NCBI GenBank assembly: GCA_011049715.1
Contig: DRHF01000083.1
Span: 1 to 45,617, forward strand
Reading direction: 5' to 3'
Length of the DNA: 45,617 bases
DNA from: Desulfobacterales bacterium
Lineage (GTDB): Bacteria; Desulfobacterota; Desulfobacteria; Desulfobacterales; UBA2156
The translations under genes were made by a program, and so were the position numbers. Below are positions 16,708 through 24,338 of the stretch, piece by piece (the first letter of the stretch is position 1; the number at the start of each line of letters is the position of its first letter). The notes under the pieces are model-generated. The model was given only the letters and a program-made list of their open reading frames with translations. It was not told the DNA's origin and made no database searches.

Positions 16708-16896
16708 TTATTTCCTAAGCATGTGTTTCAGTGAAGCCTTAATCGAGGGTATTTTCTCGCTGGCTGTAATCCATATGGTATTCAGATTAACCCCGAAGTA
16801 GTCGTGGGCCAAAACGTCCCGCATACCGGCCATGGCTTTCCAAGGGACCTGTGGATTTTGTGTGCGGATATCATTCGGAAGGATTTTCTTTTTCAA
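16708..16896 (-). pseudogene. HepT-like DUF86 RNase, C-terminal fragment
   Basis: 62 codons match the C-terminal half of HepT/DUF86 proteins, including ILPNDIR, PWKAMAGMRDVLAHDYFGV with the R-X4-H-x-Y catalytic signature. The N-terminal helices are absent. It ends five bases before the start of the MNT pseudogene, so the pair was once an operon with the HEPN gene first. Confidence 0.7.
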
Positions 16897-16914
16897 GACA
16901 GTTTCGATTTCATT

Positions 16915-17043
16915 TTATTTTTCCCTGGCTATATCGCGGTAAATGTTCAACACTGCCAGGCGGAACGGCTTCGGGCAGTTTGTTCCTTTTAAAATCAGGA
17001 CGCATTCTTCTTTGAACTGGTTATATAGCTTGACAACGCGGGC
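16915..17043 (-). other. Coding-like remnant, unidentified
   Basis: A 42-codon open frame with protein-like composition (ARVVKLYNQFKEECV, then CPKPFRLAVLNIYRD) but no start codon. Not assigned to a family. It fills the space between the HepT fragment and the TIGR04255 operon. Confidence 0.25.
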
Positions 17044-17069
17044 TTAGATTTTATTTGCGGAAGGATGTC

Positions 17070-17525
17070 TCAGTCAATTGCGTTCCCAGTTTGCCTGGCC
17101 GGGTAAGCTTCCTTGATCAATTCTGCTATCAAAAAGGCAATGAGTTGGTCATCATATCCATAGCCATAAATACCGCTATGAGAGGGGTCATCTTCTTCAG
17201 GTTCATGCAAAACACTCATATTGCGACCATCAGCACTCTGTGATCGAATAAAATCGATTATTTCTCCTACATTTAAAACAGCAATTTTTGCTTTAGCCCC
17301 CAAAGTCAACTTTGAGGCGAGGATCTTGCGAATCTCCTTGATTTCTTCTTTCCGATCATTAAGCTGTAAAAATTCCAACCAGTTAACTGATAAGTATTCC
17401 TCAGTCGTACGAACTTGAAATGCTCTACCGGTGACTTGACCGTTCTCCGTACAATGAAGGGCGGAGCAATATCGGCTAATGTGGCTTTGTTGCGGTAGCG
17501 GGTCACCTTTCATTGGGAACACCAT
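17070..17525 (-). CDS. Third protein of TIGR04255 operon, hypothetical
   Basis: A 151-residue protein. It contains HISRYCSALHC near residue 15, followed by AFQVRTTEEYLSVNWLEFLQ, and later a DPSHSGIYGYGYDD segment. The LSVNWLE motif recurs, as far as I recall, in small proteins found beside TIGR04255 genes, but no function is known to me. Several His and Cys residues near the N-terminus might bind a metal. Its start overlaps the end of the preceding gene by 16 bases, so it is translated as part of a three-gene unit. An internal ATG at 17513 is the alternative start. Confidence 0.75.
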   Translation of the reverse strand: MVFPMKGDPLPQQSHISRYCSALHCTENGQVTGRAFQVRTTEEYLSVNWLEFLQLNDRKEEIKEIRKILASKLTLGAKAKIAVLNVGEIIDFIRSQSADGRNMSVLHEPEEDDPSHSGIYGYGYDDQLIAFLIAELIKEAYPARQTGNAID

Positions 17526-18181
17526 GAAAGCACACCGTGAGGCTGAGCGGTTTGTATCAAAGAATCAACCGAGACAATCCCGGAGATTCTAATAGTTTTT
17601 TCAGGATGTTTTGGGTCCGGCGCGAAAATAACAAAGTGAGCATCACCGGTCGGAAGAAACTCTACGGCAAAATGTCGATTCGGCGCAGTTCTCCATTGTG
17701 TACAGATATTTTTGGATGGGGATAAGACAACGTCAGGATATTTTAAATTCGGTTCGGCTTGCAAAAAGCTCACGAAGTTTTTTAGCGATTCCGGCAAAAT
17801 TGCAACCTCATCAGGATATTCTTCTTTGGAAGCATCAAAAAGAAATTGAATTCGGGCAGCAAATTGTTTAGCAAAAGCTATATTTAACCGGTTATTAAAC
17901 AATTCAATTATTGCATTAATTTTTTTGTCGTCACTCAGTAGATCCTCCATCGCCTCAAATGGACTTTCCAGCTCAATGGGAGTTGCATCCTCTAATCCAG
18001 GCCCCATCGTTATAGGTGATTTCCACGGCCGAAACCCTAACAATCTGCTTCTCACCCATGTTTGTGGCTTAGTCCAATCTAGGGGATCTGTATACGTAGC
18101 AGTTAGATGCTCAGATATAAAACATTTTTCGTATGCCTCAATATCACCTTGCATTGTCGTCGCTTGTATTTCAGTGCGCAA
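17510..18181 (-). CDS. Second protein of TIGR04255 operon, hypothetical
   Basis: A 223-residue protein of unknown function. The N-terminal part is variable; the C-terminal half has YPDVVLSPSKNICTQWRT and FAVEFLPTGDAHFVIFAPD, a strand-rich pattern (sequence followed by W/N and a FxxxGxxHxxxF-type hairpin) shared by a scattered family of uncharacterised proteins. No membrane segment is seen. The TTG at 18181 is chosen because GGAGGAG lies eight bases upstream, while the ATG at 18154 has no ribosome-binding site. It overlaps the TIGR04255 gene by 11 bases and the third gene by 16. Confidence 0.8.
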   Translation of the reverse strand: MRTEIQATTMQGDIEAYEKCFISEHLTATYTDPLDWTKPQTWVRSRLLGFRPWKSPITMGPGLEDATPIELESPFEAMEDLLSDDKKINAIIELFNNRLNIAFAKQFAARIQFLFDASKEEYPDEVAILPESLKNFVSFLQAEPNLKYPDVVLSPSKNICTQWRTAPNRHFAVEFLPTGDAHFVIFAPDPKHPEKTIRISGIVSVDSLIQTAQPHGVLSWCSQ

Positions 18182-18989
18182 CTTCGGATCTCCTCCAAAT
18201 TGTTTCTTGGATTTTTGTGCCGGTCAGATCAGCAAAGCCACAGACAATCCATTTATGGGCGAGTTCAAACCAATTCATTATCGCCACCTGGGACTTATCT
18301 GCTCCAAGGCCCTTGGCTGAAATCTCAAGCCTGAGTATTGGTCGCCTATCAATCTTATGAGCGACCTGATCAAGCTTAACATGGAGACTGCCTTTATCTT
18401 CTGGCAGGGCGAATAAAGCCTGCCACCCAATGTTAAGGGGTTTAGGTAAAAATCTGGACTTGCTCGAACGCCATTTAATTTCAGGCATCACGTCATGAAC
18501 ATCGGATATTGTCTCCCATCCTTCCCCTTTTAAAATATGATTAATATAAGTCAATTCACACTCAGTGGGATTTAAAGGGCCAAGTTCTTCTTCTTCGAGA
18601 AATTTTTGAAATATATCAAGGTTGGTTGTGAATTTTTTTATAACCGTCTGGTAGTGTGGATAAGGTTCATCCGCATGCATTTTTCGCCAGTTATAGAAGA
18701 ATCTATCGTTCTGCAATTGAATCAGGCCGTTCTTTTTCTCATTGATAAACCAGATCCTTGGCAGAGGAAGTTCGAACTTACCCACCGGTTCTGATGGATC
18801 TGGGGGAAATCCTAATGGTGGGGCATGCTGACAGGCAGGATAATCAGCACGCAGTTTTTGCCAAAATAAACCCAGATGAGGGCCTTTGAACTGCTCAATC
18901 TTCTTAAAGGCGATGCCGCATACCACTTCAATAACCGGCGGTTTTTCATAAGCTGGTAGACTGTTTTTGGGTTTCGTCTGCTTTTTCAT
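18171..18989 (-). CDS. TIGR04255 family protein
   Basis: A 272-residue protein whose start, PAYEKPPVIEVVCGIAFK (residues 12-29), is the hallmark of the sporadically distributed TIGR04255 family. Further family-like segments are CELTYINHI near residue 150 and a C-terminal LRLEISAKG stretch with NWFELAHKWIV. The fold and function are not known. It is the first gene of an overlapping three-gene operon inside a toxin-antitoxin and defence island, which hints at a role in conflict, but that is inference only. No clear ribosome-binding site precedes the ATG. Confidence 0.85.
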   Translation of the reverse strand: MKKQTKPKNSLPAYEKPPVIEVVCGIAFKKIEQFKGPHLGLFWQKLRADYPACQHAPPLGFPPDPSEPVGKFELPLPRIWFINEKKNGLIQLQNDRFFYNWRKMHADEPYPHYQTVIKKFTTNLDIFQKFLEEEELGPLNPTECELTYINHILKGEGWETISDVHDVMPEIKWRSSKSRFLPKPLNIGWQALFALPEDKGSLHVKLDQVAHKIDRRPILRLEISAKGLGADKSQVAIMNWFELAHKWIVCGFADLTGTKIQETIWRRSEVAH

Positions 18990-19136
18990 AATTCATAATT
19001 CTTATTGATTTTAAAAAAAATTAACACACTGCATATAGGATATAGACAATTTTAAAACTATATAATGAGCTTTTCCGCAATACAATGAATATAATAAGAA
19101 TTTCAGATTCTCAAGTCAAACCATCACACTTTTAAC

Positions 19137-19772
19137 CTACCAGCTTTTCAATAAATGCCGTTTGCGTTCCGTATGATCAAGAACCTTAATGCAGGATTCC
19201 CAATCTATTTTTTCAATCTTGTGATATTTTATTTCAAAGGGGTGTTGCGTCGGGACTGCATCAATTGTTTGTTTTGCTTTTTTTATTTCTCCTAAAGCAA
19301 TGTTGATCCACACATCCTCAAGCATATCAAGAAGTTGACCGAATAAGGCATATATAGATACCAGACGCTCAGATAAAAGTTCATGCACCCGATCCTCAAC
19401 CGAATCTTTATACCGCAGGTTGTCAGCGGCAACCTGAAACTGCATAAATACTGGCGGTTTGAAAATAGTGTATTTTCTTCCTAAAGAGCTTCTATATTAC
19501 AACTCTTCTTGATTGATTTTATTCTAATAGCCAAAGATTTCAATTGGTTAGGTTTTTACTATAAGCATAATTCATGCCAAAAAAACATAGCAGTTTCAGT
19601 CCGCCAGGGAATATACCTTTTCACGCCGCCGCTAACAGTTGCATATATAAACAATATCTCTAAGTTGTCCGATTCTTTGAATTCTGCCTTTACGTTGTTC
19701 AAGGCGTGTTGGATTCCAAGGCAGGTCAAGATTTATTAATGGAGGTGTCTCATTTTCATTGACACGTTCCGC
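19137..19772 (-). pseudogene. SNF2-like helicase, C-terminal remnant split by an insertion
   Basis: Two pieces join in sense. The upstream piece (about 19638-19772) reads [20 protein letters not shown] followed by [12 protein letters not shown], which is helicase motif V/VI of SNF2 proteins. The downstream piece (19137-19420) reads NLRYKDSVEDRVHELLSERL and continues with LEDVWINIALGEIKKAKQTI to a natural stop. Between them lies a 217-base inverted-repeat element. The ATPase domain is missing. The stretch of about 147 bases upstream of 19137 towards the TIGR04255 start holds no gene and probably the promoter of that operon. Confidence 0.75.
19421..19637 (-). mobile_element. Short inverted-repeat element with IS21-like ends (MITE-like)
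   Basis: The two ends, each about 55 bases, are imperfect inverted repeats that align without gaps: TGTCAGCGGC..TGAAA..CTGGCGG..TGAAA on the left and TGTTAGCGGC..TGAAA..CTGGCGG..TGAAA on the right. Multiple TGAAA and TGGCGG boxes inside TG...CA ends resemble IS21-family termini. There is no transposase. GTTG flanks both sides as a possible target duplication. It splits the helicase remnant. Confidence 0.65.
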
Positions 19773-20142
19773 TGATTGATTTTTTCTCAAGCTCCATATA
19801 CGAGATGAGCTTCATGGCGGCCCGGTCGCAAGTGCAAAAGGTTATTTCTTCTGTGGTTTCGATTAAGTGGGCTATTGATGTGGTCTCGCCGGGATCTATT
19901 CCCAATCTCTCTTCTTTTGCTTCTCTTTGTACCTTTCTCAAACTTTCAATATCAACATTCTCAATTATATTGACATCTTTAATGCCAATAACTATTTTTG
20001 TTCTGCCTCTTTTGTAATATTTTGCTTCCTGAAAAACATTTCGGGTTAAAGAGATATCATACGTTTTCCTTATTTTTCCGAACAAACCAAGTGCATGAAG
20101 ATCAATGACAACGTCTGCATCAAGCAGCAGCAATTTTCGCAT
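19756..20142 (-). CDS. PIN-like toxin paired with XRE-ImmA antitoxin
   Basis: A 128-residue PIN-like protein. [18 protein letters not shown] (residues 4-21) has the first acidic residues, and [13 protein letters not shown] and [13 protein letters not shown] carry later ones, as in PIN RNase domains. It would cleave RNA if active. Its start overlaps the end of the XRE-ImmA gene by 23 bases. The C-terminus after MELEKKSIS runs into bases that belong to the helicase remnant, so the last residues (GTCQ) may be foreign and the protein slightly shortened. Related proteins usually have a longer tail, so whether this copy works is open. Confidence 0.7.
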   Translation of the reverse strand: MRKLLLLDADVVIDLHALGLFGKIRKTYDISLTRNVFQEAKYYKRGRTKIVIGIKDVNIIENVDIESLRKVQREAKEERLGIDPGETTSIAHLIETTEEITFCTCDRAAMKLISYMELEKKSISGTCQ

Positions 20143-21271
20143 AGTTTGCTTCTATAAATCCAAAATCTTCCAGATACGAATCGATGTCAGCCCGATCTAT
20201 TTCCAGATATTCGGAAAAAGTACCTCTCGTGATTTTGCCTTCCATCAGGCATCTGCATGCAATCGATATGAACCTTGAAGGAAACTTGGATGGCTTGTCT
20301 GAGACATACAACCCTCGACGTCGAGTGCGATCCAGATTACGAAATTTTTGGTTATCCAGTACCTTTTGTGCCCGGGATTTTTTTATTGTTTCCAGATTGA
20401 CTAACCTCCAAAGGATTGCCGAAGTTGAAACACCGAATTCCTTTGCTAACTCAATGATATCAATGGATTTAACATTATTATTGGTAATTGTTTCATTGAG
20501 TAAATCACGGAGATGAACCTCAGGTAAGAGCAGGTTTGAAGCAAAGATATCTGCGTATTTTTCCGGCCTGGTTTTTTTTGTACCAGTGCCAATCTCTTCG
20601 GCAGAGAAAACATTCCATGTGATGACGTGAAATAGCTCATGGGCCAAGTCAAAATTTCTTCTCCATGGTGCATCATTGGCGTTGATGAGGATACCTACGC
20701 CTAAGGTGTTGTCAACAGTACTGGCACCCGAAACCCCATCGTCCAACGGCATATGCAGAATTTTGAAACGAAGTTTGTTTTCGAGGACATTGAGCAGATT
20801 TGAAGAGGGACGAGAACCCAGATCGAGAAAATGATGAATCTCAGTGCCGAGCCTGTCCGCGCGTTCAAAGCCATTTTCGGCAAAATCATCTCTATCATAA
20901 TTTTTTTGAATATCTTTCCATCGCCGCTTTAGATCGAGCAGCCGTTCCATTCTACTATAATTTTTCAGAAAGCATAGAAATTGGCGTTGCACCTGTTTTA
21001 TATCTGTTTCCGTCTTCCTCCTCCACAAGGGTACAGGATCGGAAGAAACGTCCGTTTCCAAAAAATAATCCAGGCTCCTTCCATATAAACGGGCCATCAT
21101 AACCAGTTCATGGGCATTTATCTTCCTCGTTCCTTTCTCAATGGCAGAAAGCGTTTGATAGTTGTTAAAACCCAGTTTTTGAGCCGCTTGAGTAATGGAA
21201 AAACCGGCGGCCTCTCTTGCAGCCATAATCCGTTTATCCAGGATCGTTTTTTTCTTTTCTTCGGATATCAT
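20120..21271 (-). CDS. XRE-family HTH and ImmA/IrrE metallopeptidase domain protein (antitoxin-like)
   Basis: A 383-residue fusion of an N-terminal helix-turn-helix (about 14-68, ITQAAQKLGFNNYQTLSAIE) and a central ImmA/IrrE (COG2856) zinc peptidase domain with HELFH at 211-215 and an EKYADIFASNLLLP third-ligand segment. The C-terminal 100 residues contain another helical region. Proteins of this make-up pair with toxins and repress their own promoter. It has GAGGGA before the ATG and an AT-rich, partly palindromic upstream region. Its partner is the overlapping PIN-like gene. A partial copy of its 3' part lies at 28199-28300. Confidence 0.88.
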   Translation of the reverse strand: MISEEKKKTILDKRIMAAREAAGFSITQAAQKLGFNNYQTLSAIEKGTRKINAHELVMMARLYGRSLDYFLETDVSSDPVPLWRRKTETDIKQVQRQFLCFLKNYSRMERLLDLKRRWKDIQKNYDRDDFAENGFERADRLGTEIHHFLDLGSRPSSNLLNVLENKLRFKILHMPLDDGVSGASTVDNTLGVGILINANDAPWRRNFDLAHELFHVITWNVFSAEEIGTGTKKTRPEKYADIFASNLLLPEVHLRDLLNETITNNNVKSIDIIELAKEFGVSTSAILWRLVNLETIKKSRAQKVLDNQKFRNLDRTRRRGLYVSDKPSKFPSRFISIACRCLMEGKITRGTFSEYLEIDRADIDSYLEDFGFIEANYAKIAAA

Positions 21272-21638
21272 AATATTCCCTCTGAAATATAATTTTATTA
21301 TAATCGAATTAATTATATTTGAAATTATATAAGAAATTCTTATCTCCTTGTCAATTGCTTAATGAAATTTTTTATTTTTCCCTTAGGATGGGCGAGCGGA
21401 ACATTCTAATAGATTTTGGTACTGTCTTCCTAGACGAGACCAGTTGGGAAGGTAAATGGGGGGTCATCGATATGCAGAAACCGTTCAAGATCGTTGAACA
21501 TGGGACGATTTGTCGAAATATTGCCTAAATTTCGACATATGAATGCTCATGTGTCGACAGCATCGACAGGTTAATGATACAACAACTCATAAAGCTTGAT
21601 TTTTAAATATAATTTGGCGGCACCCACCTTCTTGCTTT
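21272..21638. other. Intergenic region with AT-rich promoter and TGTCGA palindromes
   Basis: No gene seen except the Fic fragment at its right end. Next to the XRE-ImmA start it is very AT-rich (candidate promoter/operator). At 21511-21537 TGTCGAAAT and ATTTCGACA form a perfect 9-base inverted repeat with a 9-base spacer, and TGTCGACAGCATCGACA is at 21552-21568. Confidence 0.55.
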
Positions 21639-21668
21639 TTAAATGCCTATTTTTCTAATTCTTTCGAA
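21550..21668 (-). repeat. Fic C-terminus and TGTCGA repeat, copy 1
   Basis: About 120 bases closely match 24079-24203, with small indels in A/T runs. The copy begins with TGTCGACAGCATCGACAGGTTAAT and covers the end of a Fic-like gene. Confidence 0.85.
21571..21660 (-). pseudogene. Fic family protein C-terminal fragment, copy 1
   Basis: Allowing for two lost A residues in homopolymers, the minus strand reads KIGILKSKKVGAAKLYLKIKL and ends at 21571, as does the better-preserved copy at 24100. It is fused to the tail of the ORF6N fragment. Confidence 0.6.
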
Positions 21669-21992
21669 TAGACCCTTTTGTTGACAGGTCAAGTCTGCTC
21701 TTGACTCTTTATAACTGTTCTTTTTCGCTTTTTCAGGCGGGGCCATTAGCTGGTGGATAGCCTCAAAAATGGCCTCGATCTGCTGGTCGTGATCCTTCAG
21801 GTGCGCTTCAAGATCCAAAAGTTTTCGAGCCAGGTCCCTATGTGTCGCCAATATCTGGCGGAGTCCGACGAATGCACGTACGACGAAGATGCTGGATTCA
21901 ATAGCGCGTGAGGTATTAAGAACACTTGCGGCCGTAATCGCCCCATGTTCTGTGAAAGCGTGAGGAAGCGCCGGCGAGAAAGCAATCCTCAA
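21639..21992 (-). pseudogene. ORF6N domain protein, C-terminal fragment
   Basis: 117 open codons match the second half of ORF6N-type proteins: HAFTEHGAITAASVLNTSRA, VVRAFVGLRQILATHRDLA and the tail HDQQIEAIFEAIHQLMAPPE. The N-terminal ORF6N DNA-binding part is absent, the assumed start has no ribosome-binding site, and the last codons run into the Fic fragment. The gene lies downstream of the 21999-22307 gene on the same strand. Confidence 0.75.
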
Positions 21993-21998
21993 CAGGTT

Positions 21999-22307
21999 TC
22001 AATAAACGGGGACATCCCCTCTTTGATCAAATTGTGTATCGATTGTCTTTAAGATATGTTTCTCCAGCCCTTTTAATCCTTTTACAAAAACCCTCAGGTC
22101 CAATTCATTCCAAAGATTCCAGTAATCCAAATAATCTTCGGGATCATACTTTATTTTTCGAACAAATTTCAAGATCCCATTGAGGTAGGCATCTTCATTC
22201 TTATAATTTCCACTTCGTACCCCCAAATCACATTTCAGATAATCGGAGATCCCGTTCGCAATAACGATGCTTTCATAGGCCATCGGTGTTAGATCATCGG
22301 TATCCAT
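21999..22307 (-). CDS. Small hypothetical protein downstream of higBA
   Basis: A 102-residue acidic protein I cannot name. It starts MDTDDLTPMAYESIVIANGI, has KYDPEDYLDYWNLWNE in the middle and ends with a helix and the short tail FDQRGDVPVY. No membrane segment or known catalytic motif. The ATG at 22307 has GAGGAAG five bases upstream, and the gene follows the HigA-type antitoxin after 32 bases on the same strand, so it is the third gene of that operon. Its length, soluble character and site suggest an accessory of the toxin-antitoxin unit, which is inference. Confidence 0.75.
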   Translation of the reverse strand: MDTDDLTPMAYESIVIANGISDYLKCDLGVRSGNYKNEDAYLNGILKFVRKIKYDPEDYLDYWNLWNELDLRVFVKGLKGLEKHILKTIDTQFDQRGDVPVY

Positions 22308-22339
22308 TATCACTTCCTCAGATCAGTTTTGGCACTCTC

Positions 22340-23410
22340 CTACTGAAACTTTCGTTTAAGCCCATTGAAATAGTTCCATTTTTGGGTTAGATGCTGAAAA
22401 CGCCCAACGACAATTCCCGGGGAAATCTTAAGCTCATCCGCCAGACGAATTACTTCTGTTTTTGTCCGAAATGAGGCGACTTCCGGGTCTCGATCACGAG
22501 GGATTAGAATTTCTGTAGCAAACTCGTTTGCTTTGTGCTCACGCGGGTCATCTATACTGCCGTCGTTGATATAAAGATCCTTTTTGCTGTCGTGAAGAAT
22601 ATGACCGGCTTCGTGGAAAAAAGAAAACCAGAACTGGTCTTCCATCTTGCCACGAAGATTGAGCAGAATCATTGCCTTTGACGCTGACAGCCATTTTGTG
22701 GCCCCATGCCACGGTACTTTTTGCATTTCCGGAACTAACGCCAAGGCAACACCGGTAGCTGCACAAAGTTGAATGGTTTCGGGAATAAATTCTTCGGGAT
22801 CCTTGACGGTCAGCAAACGAATTTTTTTTACGGCCCGGATGAAAGTGTTTTTATTAAAAGGCAGACAATCAATCTGGTGTGTCTGAATTTCTCCCAATCT
22901 GATCCATGCGGATGCCGGACCCGGATGGGTCTCAAAACACTGTGAGCGCCGCGCTGCAACTGCCGGTTTTGCCCAAATATCTCTCCATGCCGCCACACTG
23001 CTCAACCCGTAGAATTTTAATGTCTCTCTTAAAAGAAGCACCCTGTCTTTTTGAGACTCAATGGCGTTACGCTGGATAAGTTCCTGGGTGGGAATCGTTT
23101 TCAACCAGTCGAGATCGGTTCCAAGCTGCTTTCGTTCCTTGGCTTTAGCCAACTGTTCCCGATATTGTGCCTCCAGATTGTTCCACATCCCTGCCGAAAC
23201 ACCGGTGGCCAATTCAAGCTTGTTGGCGGTTTCATATGAAATGGGCTGATCCCCTTTGAAAATACGGTTGAGCGACTGTACAGTCAGACCAGTGCGAATG
23301 GCCAGTTCTTTCTGAGACATATTTAGCGATTCCATAACCTCTTTAAGCGTTTCTCCCGGAGGAATCGCATAATCAGGCTCAAAGCCATAGATTTTTTTTG
23401 CATTCAACAT
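22340..23410 (-). CDS. higA: HigA-type antitoxin with ImmA/IrrE peptidase domain
   Basis: A 356-residue protein. PDYAIPPGETLKEVMESLNM and SQKELAIRTGLTVQSLNRIF (residues about 12-51) form the HigA-type helix-turn-helix typical of addiction-module antitoxins. The long second half is a COG2856 ImmA/IrrE peptidase domain with FFHEAGHILHD and a later EHKANEFATEILIP. The antitoxin would bind the HigB-like toxin encoded 48 bases upstream and repress the operon. The last 20 residues (FQHLTQKWNYFNGLKRKF) are copied at 24243-24305. Confidence 0.9.
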   Translation of the reverse strand: MLNAKKIYGFEPDYAIPPGETLKEVMESLNMSQKELAIRTGLTVQSLNRIFKGDQPISYETANKLELATGVSAGMWNNLEAQYREQLAKAKERKQLGTDLDWLKTIPTQELIQRNAIESQKDRVLLLRETLKFYGLSSVAAWRDIWAKPAVAARRSQCFETHPGPASAWIRLGEIQTHQIDCLPFNKNTFIRAVKKIRLLTVKDPEEFIPETIQLCAATGVALALVPEMQKVPWHGATKWLSASKAMILLNLRGKMEDQFWFSFFHEAGHILHDSKKDLYINDGSIDDPREHKANEFATEILIPRDRDPEVASFRTKTEVIRLADELKISPGIVVGRFQHLTQKWNYFNGLKRKFQ

Positions 23411-23458
23411 GATAGTTGCACCCCCTATTTGTATCCACTCTCATTGGCTGGACACAGC

Positions 23459-23794
23459 TTAATGTGTGTCACCAATCTCGACAATTTCAATTTCGGTAAC
23501 CCTTGTCCAATCCAGCCCCCCATCTTGTGTAACCGATATGGGGTCATTTGCCGGAACAAACAGAAGCCGATACGGATGTTCGAGATCCACGGACAACTGC
23601 CCATCACGATCACCTGACAGTGGGTGACATCGCGGAGGCGGTACCTTCGAAATGTCAGCCAAACAGGATGCGGCTTTTAACTCCATCAACCGTTGCTGAA
23701 GTTTCCGAGCCATCTTCGGACCGAGTTTTTTGACTGATTCGTTTGCATTGCTGCAGATTTTCTGCAACCTTTTTGTTCTAAAGTATATTACCAT
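23459..23794 (-). CDS. higB: HigB-like killer protein (RelE/ParE fold toxin)
   Basis: A 111-residue basic protein with the RelE/HigB pattern: FRTKRLQKICSN at the N-terminus, MARKLQQRLMELKAA helix, HPLSGDRDGQLSVDLEHPYRLLF core strands and the C-terminal VTEIEIVEIGDTH. These toxins cleave ribosome-bound mRNA. It precedes higA, the order usual for HigBA. No ribosome-binding site is visible before the ATG. Confidence 0.85.
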   Translation of the reverse strand: MVIYFRTKRLQKICSNANESVKKLGPKMARKLQQRLMELKAASCLADISKVPPPRCHPLSGDRDGQLSVDLEHPYRLLFVPANDPISVTQDGGLDWTRVTEIEIVEIGDTH

Positions 23795-23817
23795 ATCGAA
23801 CGGATTGCAACAAAAGA

Positions 23818-23836
23818 ATTAACATAGCGTGTTAAT
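23818..23836. promoter_or_regulatory. Candidate operator of higBA
   Basis: ATTAACA TAGCG TGTTAAT, a perfect 7-base inverted repeat with a 5-base spacer, lies 24 bases upstream of the higB start. This is where an autorepressor such as HigA would bind. Confidence 0.5.
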
Positions 23837-24099
23837 CATTTCGATTTATCAATAGAGTTTTGATTAGCGCGAGTTTGCGAACGTCCATGCCGATTGTCTC
23901 GACAGCGTCACGAAAATTTCACATCCATGCTCCGTCGGAATTGCTTAATAGCTTGTATTAGTGAAATGTTGCTTGAAAGTTATCAAAATGATCTTTCTCG
24001 TGAGGGATTGTCTGCAATTTCGACACACAAAGGATTATATGTCGAAATATTACAAAAATTTAAACATATGGTTGATCATATGTCGACAGCATCGACAGG
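23837..24099. other. Gene-free stretch with TGTCGA inverted repeats
   Basis: No convincing gene. ATTTCGACA (24017-24025) and TGTCGAAAT (24040-24048) form a 9-base inverted repeat, and TGTCGACAGCATCGACA is at 24081-24097. The same two motifs occur together at 21511-21568. Confidence 0.45.
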
Positions 24100-24203
24100 T
24101 TAATTGGATAACATCTCATAAAGCTTGACGTTCAAGTATAATTTGGCGGTGCCCACCTTCTTGCTTTTTAAAATGCCTATTTTTTCTAATTCTTTCAAAT
24201 ACT
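24079..24203 (-). repeat. Fic C-terminus and TGTCGA repeat, copy 2
   Basis: Matches 21550-21668; this copy is the better preserved one. Confidence 0.85.
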
Positions 24204-24240
24204 CAGCGGCTGTCTGTCTTTTGGCGTTACCGTTTTTTCG
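24100..24240 (-). pseudogene. Fic family protein C-terminal fragment, copy 2
   Basis: The minus strand reads GNAKRQTAAEYLKELEKIGI, LKSKKVGTAKLYLNVKLYEM and stops at 24100. This is the winged-helix end of many Fic/Doc AMP-transferases. The Fic catalytic motif is absent, so only the tail remains. Confidence 0.75.
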
Positions 24241-24242
24241 CG

Positions 24243-24305
24243 GTCCACTGAAACTTTCTTTTAAGCCCATTGAAATAGTTCCATTTTTCGGTGAGATGCT
24301 GAAAA
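24243..24305 (-). repeat. Copied end of a higA-type gene
   Basis: Nearly identical to the 3' end of higA at 22345-22400: on the minus strand it encodes RFQHLTEKWNYFNGLKRKFQ. It is placed directly upstream of the Fic tail, so a second higA-type gene or a transposed piece once lay here. Confidence 0.8.
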
Positions 24306-24338
24306 CGGTAAAGTTGTCTGTACGTCAAAACAATGATA

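Noticed and set aside
21319-21528. A plus-strand 69-residue frame
   Set aside because: It spans the AT-rich promoter region and an inverted repeat, with no family features.
21511-24203. CRISPR array
   Set aside because: The repeated TGTCGA motifs are few, unequally spaced and palindromic, with no regular spacers and no cas genes.
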